Of a stretch of 64,000 nt of DNA, positions 28,458 to 37,200 are shown one piece after another. The notes below the pieces were generated by a model. It made no database searches and was not told the origin of the DNA. It saw nothing but the letters and a program-made list of their open reading frames with translations. Made by a program: the position numbers and the translations under genes. Each line of letters begins with the position of its first letter. Positions within the stretch are counted from its first letter, which is position 1. This stretch comes from Agarivorans sp050870875 (lineage in GTDB: Bacteria > Pseudomonadota > Gammaproteobacteria > Enterobacterales > Celerinatantimonadaceae): positions 1,302,001 through 1,366,000 of the forward strand of contig NZ_CP194041.2 in assembly GCF_050870875.2 (NCBI RefSeq), read 5' to 3'.

Positions 28458-29461
28458 TGGTCGGCTAAGCCCACTTTACGAATGAGTTCGCTGGTGCGGG
28501 TGGCATAACCCATTTCGTTGTCGTACCAGGCATAAACTTTAAGCATTCGTTTACCAATCATCATGGTTGAGGGGGCATCAATAATGCTGGAGCGTTGGTC
28601 GCCTTTATAGTCGATGGAGACCAGCGGTTTTTCTTCATAGCCCAAAATGCCTTTCAGCTCGCCTTCGCTGGCCTGCTTAAATAACTGGTTTACTTCAGCA
28701 GCCGTACTATCACGCTCAAGGGTAAAGACCATGTCAGTCAACGAGGCATTGGCCAGGGGAACTCGCACCGCATGTCCATTGAGCTTGCCTTCCAGCTCCG
28801 GGAAAATTTCACAAATCGCTTTGGCGCTGCCAGTGGTGGTGGGGATTAACGACATACCGCAGGCGCGAGCACGACGAAGATCTTTGTGCGGGGCGTCTAA
28901 AATGGTTTGGGTATTGGTTAAATCGTGGATGGTGGTCATGCAGCCCGACTCGATGCCAATATGCTGCTGAATCACTTGGATCACTGGTGCTAAACAGTTG
29001 GTGGTACAGGAGGCCGCGGTAACAATTTGGTGTTGAGCCGGATCGAAGATGGCGTCGTTCACTCCCATCACAATATTGGCGATGTCCGCGGCTTTGACAG
29101 GTGCCGACACCACCACGCGCTTCACGCCTTGGGCTAAATACGGCGTCAGTAAATCTTTCGCCCGATGCACGCCAGTAGCATCTAGCACCACATCGCAGCC
29201 TGACCAATCAACCAGCTCAAGCGCCTCTTGCTGAAAACAAGGGATGGTATGGCCTTCAATGACGATGCCCTGCGCATTATGACGAACAGAGTTTGACCAA
29301 CGTCCTTGCACTGAATCAAATTCGAGCAGGTGGGCTAAGGTTTCGGCATTGCCGGCCACATCGTTGATACAGACAAACTCTAACTCTGGCCAGTGGTAAG
29401 CGGCGCGCAGCGCAAGGCGGCCGATACGCCCAAAGCCATTAATTCCTACTCGTATGGTCAT
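28454..29461 (-). CDS. ArsJ-associated glyceraldehyde-3-phosphate dehydrogenase
   Basis: 335 aa GAPDH with the Rossmann start VGINGFGRIGRLALRAA and active-site Cys in ASCTTNCLAP. In ars operons this paralogue joins arsenate to glyceraldehyde-3-phosphate, making 1-arseno-3-phosphoglycerate for export by ArsJ. AAAGGA lies upstream of the start. Its position between a phosphatase and arsJ supports the arsenic role over glycolysis. Confidence 0.92.
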   Translation of the reverse strand: MTIRVGINGFGRIGRLALRAAYHWPELEFVCINDVAGNAETLAHLLEFDSVQGRWSNSVRHNAQGIVIEGHTIPCFQQEALELVDWSGCDVVLDATGVHRAKDLLTPYLAQGVKRVVVSAPVKAADIANIVMGVNDAIFDPAQHQIVTAASCTTNCLAPVIQVIQQHIGIESGCMTTIHDLTNTQTILDAPHKDLRRARACGMSLIPTTTGSAKAICEIFPELEGKLNGHAVRVPLANASLTDMVFTLERDSTAAEVNQLFKQASEGELKGILGYEEKPLVSIDYKGDQRSSIIDAPSTMMIGKRMLKVYAWYDNEMGYATRTSELIRKVGLADQ

Positions 29462-29480
29462 GCTGATTTCCTTTGTCTAA

Positions 29481-29981
29481 TTATGCTGATTTGGCGAATT
29501 GTTGAATGTATTCCAGCTGAGCGGGCACACTGAAGGCATTTGGCCGAACCGCCCTAATTTTAGCGATGCAGTCCTCTAATTCAAAACCCAGCGCCAACAT
29601 GATCCGCGCGGCGACTAAACCAGTGCGGCCGCTACCGCCCTTGCAATGCAGTGACAAACTCATGCCATTATTGATCAGCTGGAGGAAGCGGGGGAGCACG
29701 CTTTGAAAGTGCTCTTCCCAAGCTTGGTCGGGGACAGTGTCATCTTCGATGGGAAGGTGAAACCATTGCATGTCGTAGGTGACCGCGTGTTTTGGTAAAT
29801 CACGGACTTGCATATCGGCGAGCTCTTGTTTGGTCATCATCGTTAGTAGTGCTGGGCTGTTTTTGTAACAAAGCTGCTGCAGCGAAGTTGACAGGTCGAC
29901 GCCTTGGGTGCCGGGGCAGGGAGTGAGTAGCAATTGCGCGTGGTCGCTCAGGTCGACGGCATAAATAGGATGTGAAGACAT
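29481..29981 (-). CDS. Dual-specificity/tyrosine phosphatase-like protein in the ars operon
   Basis: 166 aa with the cysteine-phosphatase loop HCKGGSGRTG (HCX5R) and an upstream general-acid region around the IEDDTVPD segment, as in CDKN3-like protein-tyrosine phosphatases. It sits 8 bp downstream of the ArsC-ArsR fusion and 19 bp upstream of GAPDH. Cysteine phosphatases of this fold have been recruited as arsenate reductases more than once, so it may reduce arsenate or process a phospho- or arseno-metabolite. This role is inferred only from context. Confidence 0.75.
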   Translation of the reverse strand: MSSHPIYAVDLSDHAQLLLTPCPGTQGVDLSTSLQQLCYKNSPALLTMMTKQELADMQVRDLPKHAVTYDMQWFHLPIEDDTVPDQAWEEHFQSVLPRFLQLINNGMSLSLHCKGGSGRTGLVAARIMLALGFELEDCIAKIRAVRPNAFSVPAQLEYIQQFAKSA

Positions 29982-29989
29982 AACTTACC

Positions 29990-30829
29990 TTATTGTGGAT
30001 TGACTAATAATGGATGACTCATGGGCTTTGTCGTTTGCTTGATTTCGGCTGGCGCTTCGAGTTGCAAGGCTCTGAGCCGAAACAAGGGCAGATTAATGTA
30101 ACTGGGGTTGGCGAGCCGGGTAGTGGCCAGCGTTTGTGTGACCCAGGCAGGCAAGCAGGGATGAAGATGATAAAAAATTTGTTGACCCTGGCGGGTAGTC
30201 GCCACCAGTTGGCAGTCGCGCAGCAGTGCCAGATGCCGCGAAACCTTCGGTTGACTCTCTGCCAAGGCGTGGCTTAACTGGTTCACACTGAGGCATTGTT
30301 CATCTTCAATCAGCATCAGTATTTGGAGTCGGGTATTGTCGCTCAACTGCTTAAAAACATCGATGGGGCTCAGTTGCAGTTGCTCAGTGATGGGTTGGTT
30401 AAAGCGAACAAACTCTGAAATTAACTGTTCCAGTTGAGTAAATACCTCGGCAAACTTGTCCATTCCGGCACTGGCGGCAGGATCGGCTAAATTCCAATGC
30501 ATCATGGCTTTGCTGCTTGGCAAGTTAACACATTGTTGTTTTGCGCTATCACACAGGGTAATAATGAAATCAAACTGGGTTTCGGCTTGGCTATCACGGG
30601 CTTGTGTTGCTAAGCGTTGACTAACCAATTGGTCGATGGTTTTACTGTATAACTTGCTGGCCGATAAGTTCTGCTGTTTAAGTAGTTGTATGCTTCGCGG
30701 GTCGACCCCCTTGGGCTGGGTACCGGCGCTAAAGGCAATAAAATGCTCAGCGTAACGCTGGTTGACCAGCGCTTCGGCGAGTTGCGAACGAGCCGCATTG
30801 GCGGTACACAAAAATAACAGACTTAACAT
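29990..30829 (-). CDS. ArsC-ArsR fusion: LMW-phosphatase-type arsenate reductase plus ArsR repressor
   Basis: About 279 aa from ATG 30829 (MLSLLFLCTANAARS). Residues 1-130 are a low-molecular-weight-phosphatase arsenate reductase with the loop CTANAARSQLAEA and ITLCDSAKQQCV. Residues about 150-235 are an ArsR winged helix (LSPIDVFKQLSDNTRLQIL, CLSVNQLSHALAESQPKVSRHLALL). An ATG at 30859 is in frame, but it lies inside the operator palindrome and probably upstream of the transcript start, and would add a false signal-peptide-like leader. The protein should both reduce arsenate and repress this operon. Confidence 0.82.
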   Translation of the reverse strand: MLSLLFLCTANAARSQLAEALVNQRYAEHFIAFSAGTQPKGVDPRSIQLLKQQNLSASKLYSKTIDQLVSQRLATQARDSQAETQFDFIITLCDSAKQQCVNLPSSKAMMHWNLADPAASAGMDKFAEVFTQLEQLISEFVRFNQPITEQLQLSPIDVFKQLSDNTRLQILMLIEDEQCLSVNQLSHALAESQPKVSRHLALLRDCQLVATTRQGQQIFYHLHPCLPAWVTQTLATTRLANPSYINLPLFRLRALQLEAPAEIKQTTKPMSHPLLVNPQ

Positions 30830-30841
30830 CAGTGCCACAAT

Positions 30842-30877
30842 ACATATGAATAAACGCATATACGATAAATCATATGT
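30842..30877. promoter_or_regulatory. Candidate ArsR operator of the ars operon
   Basis: A 36-bp imperfect palindrome: outer arms ACATATGA / TCATATGT are perfect, and 14 of 18 positions pair overall. It overlaps the candidate -10 hexamer and lies just before the chosen start of the ArsC-ArsR gene, the usual place for autoregulation by ArsR. Confidence 0.6.
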
Positions 30878-30890
30878 TTCTACTGTGCAA
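30862..30890 (-). promoter_or_regulatory. Candidate sigma-70 promoter of the ars operon
   Basis: On the minus strand TTGCAC, a 17-bp spacer and TATCGT precede the ArsC-ArsR gene. The -10 lies inside the operator palindrome. Matches are modest, but spacing and position fit, and a start about 7 nt downstream gives a leader of about 25 nt before ATG 30829. Confidence 0.4.
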
Positions 30891-31350
30891 GAGAAAGCGC
30901 TGAAGATTTTTCAGTGTGTGTAGGTTTTGCTTACAGTGTAATTATTTACAATCGAGAGTAATCGTTTAAAAAAATGAGCTTACAAACCTATCATGCTTAA
31001 TGTGGTATCTGGTGATACCTAAGCGAGCGATTTGATGGTTTTTACCTTGTTGTCTCTCAAAATATTCCAGCTACACCCTTAACTTGTTTCTGCCCCGTTC
31101 TGTGTTAGCAACGGGGTAAAAGCTTTCGCCTACGGCGACGTCGTTAAGCTTCAACGAGCAAAGCTTAGCGAAGCAAAAAGAAAGCTCGCCCTGCATCTTC
31201 TTAAACCCTGCGTTGCTTATTCTCAAGGGCGTTGAAGTAAACACTACGCTCAAACAGACTTCAACTTTGCTCCCTTGTTCATTTGCGCGACTCGGCGAAG
31301 ATGATGGGATTTAAAAGCGTAATCTTGGCTATCGAGAGTGTGAAAGGTTT
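30891..31350. other. Non-coding stretch between the ars operon and the island edge
   Basis: About 460 bp. It holds a CCCCGTT / AACGGGG hairpin at 31093-31116. A 60-codon minus-strand frame at 31071-31253 has no ribosome binding site or recognisable domain, and I take it as part of an intergenic repeat-type element rather than a gene. Confidence 0.4.
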
Positions 31351-31380
31351 TTGTTTTTAGAATGGGTGTCTAGTTTATTT
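31351..31380. repeat. Solo copy of the RAYT-element right-end repeat
   Basis: The 27-bp core GTTTTTAGAATGGGTGTCTA plus GTTTATT is shared with two sites at the right end of the RAYT element (43130-43156 and 43242-43268). Here it stands alone, and the glmS fragment begins within five bases of it. Confidence 0.75.
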
Positions 31381-31384
31381 TTCG

Positions 31385-32128
31385 GCGAAAGAGCAAGGCT
31401 ACACTGCCAGCTTAACCATTTGTAACGTGGAAGGCTCATCATTGGTACGTGAATCTGACATGGCTTATATGATGAAAGCGGGTGCCGAAATAGGAGTAGC
31501 TTCCACTAAAGCCTTTACCGTGCAGTTGGCGGGTTTATTAATGTTGGTGGCGGCAATTGGTCGCAGGAAAGGTTTAAGCGAAGAGGTCGAGCAACAAATC
31601 GTTGGCGCACTGCTGGCGCTGCCGGCCAAGATTGAGCAAGCCCTCACCTTGGATGGTGCCATCGAAGAATTGGCCGAAGACTTTGCCGACAAACAGCATA
31701 GTTTGTTCTTAGGCCGTGGTACTCAGTATCCGATTGCCATGGAAGGCGCGCTGAAACTAAAAGAAATTTCCTACATTCACGCCGAAGCCTACGCCGCAGG
31801 TGAATTAAAACACGGGCCGCTAGCCCTGATTGATACCGACATGCCGATTATTGTGGTTGCGCCAAATAATGAACTGTTGGAGAAACTTAAGTCTAACGTT
31901 GAAGAGGTGCGGGCTCGGGGGGGTATTTTATATGTATTCGCCGACAAAGAAGCCAAGTTTGAGAGTGATGAAACCATGCGGGTGATTAACGTGCCGCATG
32001 TGGATGAGTTAATCGCGCCGATTGTTTATACCATTCCCTTGCAACTCTTGTCCTACCATGTTGCGCTGATTAAGGGCACCGATGTTGACCAGCCACGTAA
32101 CCTGGCCAAGTCGGTCACTGTGGAATAG
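31385..32128 (+). pseudogene. glmS: 3' fragment of glmS (glucosamine-6-phosphate synthase)
   Basis: In-frame homology begins AKEQGYTASLTICN and runs to the canonical C-terminus LIKGTDVDQPRNLAKSVTVE. It covers about 248 of the about 610 residues of GlmS, i.e. most of the second sugar-isomerase half (STKAFTVQLAGLL, AYAAGELKHGPLAL). The glutaminase domain and first SIS domain are missing because the homology stops at the REP-like repeat. The fragment keeps the 3' end that forms attTn7. An intact glmS is essential in most bacteria and should exist elsewhere in the genome. Confidence 0.88.
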
Positions 32129-32153
32129 CGACTCACTGGTGATGGTTCAAGCT

Positions 32154-32224
32154 TGTGGGAGAGGAATAAAGTCTCATACCAAGTAATAAAGATTCATACT
32201 AAGTATTAAGGTTTCATACCAAAA
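32154..32224. mobile_element. Tn7-type transposon end at attTn7
   Basis: TGTGGGAGAGG starts exactly 25 bp after the glmS stop codon, where Tn7 inserts, and matches the Tn7 terminal TGTGGGCGGA. It is followed by three tandem 20-bp repeats: AATAAAGTCTCATACCAAGT (32165-32184), AATAAAGATTCATACTAAGT (32185-32204) and ATTAAGGTTTCATACCAAAA (32205-32224). They resemble the arrayed TnsB sites (AATAAAGTCTTAAACT) of Tn7. The adjacent five bases AAGCT would be the target duplication. No tnsABCDE genes are present next to it and no opposite end was found in the window. Confidence 0.78.
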
Positions 32225-32255
32225 TGGCAGCAATCATATAGGCTTGCTGCCATTT
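32222..32255. terminator. Hairpin inside the Tn7-type end
   Basis: 12-bp perfect stem AAATGGCAGCAA / TTGCTGCCATTT with a 10-nt loop, flanked by A on the left and T on the right. It may work as a weak bidirectional terminator insulating the island from glmS. Confidence 0.5.
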
Positions 32256-32301
32256 CTATATTAAAAATGCCCGAAATGCGTTTCGATAGAGGCAAATTCT
32301 A

Positions 32302-32340
32302 GTACTCAATTTTGCAACAGCTTGTTGCAAAATTGAGTAC
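32302..32340. repeat. 18-bp perfect hairpin
   Basis: GTACTCAATTTTGCAACA and its exact complement are separated by only GCT; CTTTT follows. It could be a strong terminator, a recombination site or a single-strand-recognised structure. I do not recognise it as a named element. Confidence 0.6.
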
Positions 32341-32405
32341 CTTTTGCAAAAACGAGCTGACAGGCAAATTTTTACCCCAAAACTGTAGCCCCCAAGAAGC
32401 ATCAA

Positions 32406-32642
32406 GAGACACCTGAAGGGTGAGTAAGAGTATATTGGTCGGAGGAAGCCATAGAATTGCTGAAAACAGGTGAAGTAACAGAAATTAGCTTAGACCATGA
32501 TCTCGGAAATGATGACCACGGCACTGGATATGATGTTGTGCTTTGGATAGAAGAGCAGACATTAAAAACATCAATCATATTGTTCAAAGGCATAACAAGT
32601 CACCGTTGGCTTAAGTTCATAAGTATTGCTAACGTTAATTAA
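32406..32642 (+). pseudogene. Broken cREC (cyclic-phage/receiver-like) domain gene
   Basis: The frame reads ETPEG, then TGA at 32421, then VRVYWSEEAIELLKTGEVTE and ISLDHDLGNDDHGTGYDVVL. This matches the cREC domain family, whose members normally read PxGWVRVYW at this point, so the TGA looks like a nonsense change of the TGG tryptophan codon. The N-terminal LDDxR motif is also missing, and the C-terminal part after WIEEQ does not fit the family. A TTG at 32457 could restart translation, but the product would lack half the domain. Confidence 0.65.
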
Positions 32643-32665
32643 TAATACTAACCAAGAGTATGTAT

Positions 32666-32974
32666 ATGAAAATTTATGGAAAACAATATGTTGAGACTAT
32701 AATAGATAGTGTCCGCGACGTTTGTGGTGAAAGCCTAATGGTAGACGTAAATGGCCATAAAATTGAAGAAGCAGGAAAACTCAATGCTCAATGGGGATTC
32801 GGTTCTAAAGAAGATGGTACCTGCTATCACCTAGATTTATGTGAAGGCTGTTTTAAAGTTGCTCTTTCCGCGCTAAAGGAGCATCGCAGAAGTATTGTCA
32901 TGTTTGACGAAAGCCAAGAGCTTCCAGATGAAAGTTTTGGTATTGATAAGTCTAAGGTGCCTTTTAAACCATAA
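32666..32974 (+). CDS. Conserved hypothetical protein of the island
   Basis: 102 aa from ATG 32666 (MKIYGKQYV), which has AAGAG 7 nt upstream; the ATG at 32660 is too close to it. Acidic, soluble, with a Cys-pair segment YHLDLCEGCFKVALSALKEH. It looks like a small stand-alone protein family seen in accessory regions and cassette arrays, but I cannot name the domain. It follows the broken cREC gene by 23 bp. Confidence 0.55.
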   Translation: MKIYGKQYVETIIDSVRDVCGESLMVDVNGHKIEEAGKLNAQWGFGSKEDGTCYHLDLCEGCFKVALSALKEHRRSIVMFDESQELPDESFGIDKSKVPFKP

Positions 32975-33257
32975 TAATAAAATAAGCTTGACCTCAATGA
33001 ATTTCTCAGGGGGAGCATTCAACAAAAGGTGCTTCCCGAAACCTCTTTATAGACTTGTTATTTGCCCCTTAAAACTAGGGATAAGACTATTTTCCAGCGC
33101 CTAAGTCAAACAGGGGAGGTGTCAGAATGCTTAGAAAATAACATTGAAAAGCCTATTGTCTCATCTGAAAGGGGATAACGCTTTAGAAGAAGATAAGACA
33201 TGATATGGCAATCAACAATAGTTATTAGTAACGGCTATTTTTTTAAGAGGTTTGTAA

Positions 33258-33671
33258 ATGAGCGCTTGTTACCCTAAGGGCTTAGTTCAATCTGCATTTA
33301 TTCGTTTGGCCACAGGTGATTTAAGAAAATCTGAATATGCAGATGTGAAAATACTAGCTTTAGCTATTTGGTATGAAAGGTTTGTTCCCAACTTCACAAC
33401 CATCCCAAAAGAATACCTCCATCAAGCAGGCTACCTTGTCGACAAACTCATGCGTTATTCGTGCGTTGAAGCGAATCAAAAGTCTAAATTGCGCGATGTG
33501 TGTACAGCGCTTAGAGCTAAAAGCACAAATAGAGGGAAAACCTTTCAAGCTCGAGACCAATTGGCTCGAGATTGGGGAGTATCGTACGATATTAATCATC
33601 ATGCTCGCAGGCTTCTTAAGTTCCAAAAACGGCACTATAAGCACGTTCATGGCCGCGTCCCGCCCGGATAG
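33258..33671 (+). CDS. Hypothetical protein, possibly frameshifted
   Basis: 137 aa with a good AGAGG ribosome binding site 7 nt before the ATG. The first about 95 residues (LVQSAFIRLATGDLRKSEYA..) read like a genuine helical protein. After about 33,530 the +1 frame (running to 33759, with a hydrophobic stretch YRTILIIMLAGFLSSK) looks at least as protein-like as the annotated one. A frameshift or a chimaeric remnant is possible. No domain is recognised. Confidence 0.4.
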   Translation: MSACYPKGLVQSAFIRLATGDLRKSEYADVKILALAIWYERFVPNFTTIPKEYLHQAGYLVDKLMRYSCVEANQKSKLRDVCTALRAKSTNRGKTFQARDQLARDWGVSYDINHHARRLLKFQKRHYKHVHGRVPPG

Positions 33672-33783
33672 GATTGGCACTCCCGATTTAATATTGGAAC
33701 AATTTGCCAAATCTCCTTACTGGCTCTGCGATAAAACTTGCTTTAAATCTTTCTTGTAAAATCCTTTTTTTTATGTATATTTC

Positions 33784-33811
33784 AATTAGTTGAACAAATG
33801 GTCAACTAATT
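33784..33811. repeat. Inverted repeat upstream of the RHS locus
   Basis: 10-bp arms AATTAGTTGA / TCAACTAATT with an 8-nt spacer, about 170 bp before the first gene of the RHS unit. It could be a repressor operator or part of a terminator for the preceding gene; there is no run of T directly after it. Confidence 0.4.
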
Positions 33812-33980
33812 AAACCTCTCCAAACGCTCCTCACATAGTGACTAGATGCGAGTTTGCCAGAAATTCATAACCGCTCCATTAATACCCACTTATTTTTAAA
33901 AATACTTGACTTTCTTGTTTAAGTTATTGTTTTATATATTTTTATTGTTTTAGATATATTTGACAGCAAAGGGATTTTTG

Positions 33981-34244
33981 GTGAAAAAGTACTCATTTGG
34001 GTTGTTGGGTGGTGTCATCATCGCTGCCATCGCCTTCTACTGTCTAGGCCATAGACACAAGGAAGCGGTTCCCTCGCAAGAGGCAGAGCCACAAGTATCA
34101 GCGGCATTGTCGTCACAAGTGATAGAGGTGGATGAAAGTATTCAGCATCTCAGTCATAAGCTGCACAGCATGGAATATGACTACAGCGAGTCGAAAAAGC
34201 TAATAGAAAGAGTAAAAGGATTTAACAGTGAAAATAACGAATAA
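33981..34244 (+). CDS. Small single-pass membrane protein preceding the RHS toxin gene
   Basis: 87 aa from GTG 33981, with AAAGGG 7-8 nt upstream; the TTG at 33960 is less likely. One membrane helix (FGLLGGVIIAAIAFYCLG) is followed by an about 60-residue polar tail with a heptad-like helical segment (DESIQHLSHKLHSMEYDYSE). It overlaps the RHS gene by 17 bases, so the two are translationally coupled. It may help secretion or anchoring of the RHS protein; that role is inferred only from context. Confidence 0.6.
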   Translation: MKKYSFGLLGGVIIAAIAFYCLGHRHKEAVPSQEAEPQVSAALSSQVIEVDESIQHLSHKLHSMEYDYSESKKLIERVKGFNSENNE

Positions 34245-37200
34245 ACTAACATTGGCACTATTGCTGACCATGTTCTCTTTGTTGCTGAATGCACAAGAGT
34301 ATTGGGGAAAGATCGACTCAGACTACACCTTTAAACAAGGGAATATTGAGTACGACATACCGATACAAACTTATGATAACAACGCCATTTTGCAAGTGGA
34401 GTTTGGATTAAGGTTTAGCTCCTTAGAAGGTGAAAGCACGGCTTATGGCCGAGGGTGGTCGTTATACGGTGTCGATTCTATTGAAGAAAAGCGTTTAGAG
34501 CTTGGACCAGAGCCCAGTCCAGAAGTGTTCAATAAAGAATATTTTCTTAACGGCCATAAGATATTTGAAACAGATGATGGGTATTTAGTTGATGGATTGC
34601 CTGACTTGATAGTACATATGCAGAGTAATGCGCTAACTTACTCTGGCGAGCAATTGAGTGGTAACTTCTATGTTTTAGAGAGCAAGGCTAACGGATATCG
34701 CACTTATTTGAAAAAGCAGCGTATAAAAGTAGACCAAGAGGAAAGAGATGCTTGGTTAGCTGTATATAAAGAAGATGAATACGGAAACAGCCTGCGTATC
34801 AGCTACTTCAATAATACCAAAGTCGTCAAGGACGTCGAATTTATTGATAGTAAAATAACGTTTAGTTCTTGGAATGGCTTAGTAAGCTCTATAGATGTTT
34901 ACTATAAAAATGCCCTAAAACACAGCTATAAGTTAAGCATTGACGGTTATCATAATCTAAATAAAGTTGATTTGTGTGCAGGTCAAAAGTGTGTTGACCC
35001 TATCACTTTTGAATATCAGCGCCATGATTGGGTTTCATCGGGTGATGCTGGCTATGACACCGAAGATTTAAGGCATCTCTCGCGGCAGATTTCATCACGG
35101 TACAACTCGTTTGTCGTTAATCATACCAGCCAGTCTACGATAGAGTTTACTTTCACTAAGGGGGTCGCTTCGTTGGATCGGCCCCTACAAATGGAGAATC
35201 CGGCCCCTGAAGATTTAGCAGTACAGGGGTACCTACTGACCGAAATTAAGAGCCTTAGTGAAGGGAAAATCCTCACATTTGAGTACCACAATCCTATTAT
35301 CGCTGATAAGGGCTGGGTTGACGATCCTACAGGTTTCCCTATCGATGAAGAAGATAGGGACCGCTTCTGGGGCTTTGAGAAAATAACCGAGAAGCATACT
35401 GAAGGAGGCGGTCAGTCATACACGATAACGAAGTCTTATCATCACGAGTATCCTCTTTACGGTGAAATAAGTTCTATTCAAGAAAGCGGTGAAAATGGCT
35501 ACATTTTAACCGAGCATGGCTATGATACGCCTGACATTACGCCATCAGTATATCGTTATGGGCACTATAATGGCGACCATCTTCATCGTGTTCTAAAAAC
35601 ATTTGAGTCGGTCACTCATTACGTGAATGGCCAAAGCGCTAGCCAAGAAGCGGTAACATTCGACTATGATTCAGAGCAACGTGTCACAAAACGAACAGAA
35701 ACTTACACTGACCATATTACCGGTATTGACGATTTTCAAAAAGTGACCAGCTATGATGACTTTGGTAATGGCGTACTTCCTGGGCGAGTAGAAAGTATTA
35801 GCTATCATCATGGTGATAGTGAAGGTCAATTAACGACCTCGTTTGCCTATGAAAATCATCACGTTAAAACTAAAACAGACCGTTTTGAAGACGGTAACAG
35901 TAAACTCCTCACTAATACTTATAATGAATTAGGCTTGTTGTTGAACGCTGAAACGCGTAGCTATACACCTGTTGTTAATGCAAATGGTGTGGTTTCTTCT
36001 ACTGCCCCCCGAGTCTACAATACGGAATATACGTATGAGGGATATACTCGAACGTCTAAGACCAACCCCTTAACACAAACGACCCGCTATATCCCACACG
36101 CTTCGTGTCCCAACCCTTCTCGTGTTGAAAACATTGATGATACGTCGATAAGTTATACTTATGATGCATTTTGCCGCATCAGCGATATCGCTCACTCTGA
36201 TGGCACTGAAGAGCATTATGACTATAGCTATGGAGGAGACCACTCTTATTACCAAGTGCGCCACTCTAGTAATACGGAGCCTGCGACTTCGGAAGGATAC
36301 AGCCCATTTGATGAATTAATAACCTCTATACGAGAATCTGTTGATGGAAGATTAGCTTATACAGATCACAAAACGTATAAGTACAGCTATACCGAATCAA
36401 AAGAATATTTTGAAGGCGACCCCAAATACACCGAGGTGACTTCGCGAGATATTTTTAATCGCGATTCAAAAATAACGAATACATTTGGCGTCACTTACTT
36501 TGATTACGACCAAAATAAGGTGGTGAAAACCAATGCTGAAGGGCATCAGGAAACCAGTTATTTTGATTCTAGTAATAATATAACGCGCGTTATTCGCGGC
36601 AATACGGATGTCGAGTTTAGCTACAATTTTGATGGACAGGTTATCAGCGTTAATAACAGTGGGCAAATTACCCGCTCAGTTTATGACTCGCGAGGTAACT
36701 TGTTAGAAAGCCATGATCCGGTAAAGGGAACAACACTTTATCGCTATGATGGTGATAACAATCTTGTATGGAAAAAAGAAGCCAATGGAAGGCTGACAAA
36801 ATATGTTTATGATTTGATAAATCGTCTTGTCAGAACAACATATATACAACCAGATGGTCGCGTGACTAGCGATACAATGGTATGGGATACAGCCAGTAAT
36901 GGCATTGGACAACTTGCAAAAGAAACCAGTGAAAAATACACCAAACTCTATAGCTACGATACTCATGCCCGGCTAAGTACTGAAACTCTAGCAATAGACG
37001 GACAGCGTTTTGTAAAACAATACCTCTACAGTGGCCCGCTATTGGATTCAATCATCTACCCCGACAGCGTTAGGATATATAAAGAGTATTCGCAGAGCCA
37101 TTACCTTATTGCTGAATACCTTAATGGTACTGACTTGGCAAAACCGAGCAGTGGCCAATACAGCAATGCGCTGAATGAAATTGAAGAATTAAAACGCGAA

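Noticed and set aside
31071..31253. 60-codon minus-strand frame before the glmS fragment
   Set aside because: There is no ribosome binding site or domain, and it overlaps a hairpin-rich intergenic segment.
32165..32224. Three 20-bp tandem repeats considered as a CRISPR or iteron array
   Set aside because: There are no spacers and no replication gene. Position and sequence next to TGTGGG at attTn7 fit transposase-binding sites better.
32605..32650. Possible attC between the cREC fragment and the next gene (ATAACAAG .. GTTAATT)
   Set aside because: The stretch is too short and has no convincing paired arms, so I kept only the attC-like pair around the TIR-like gene.
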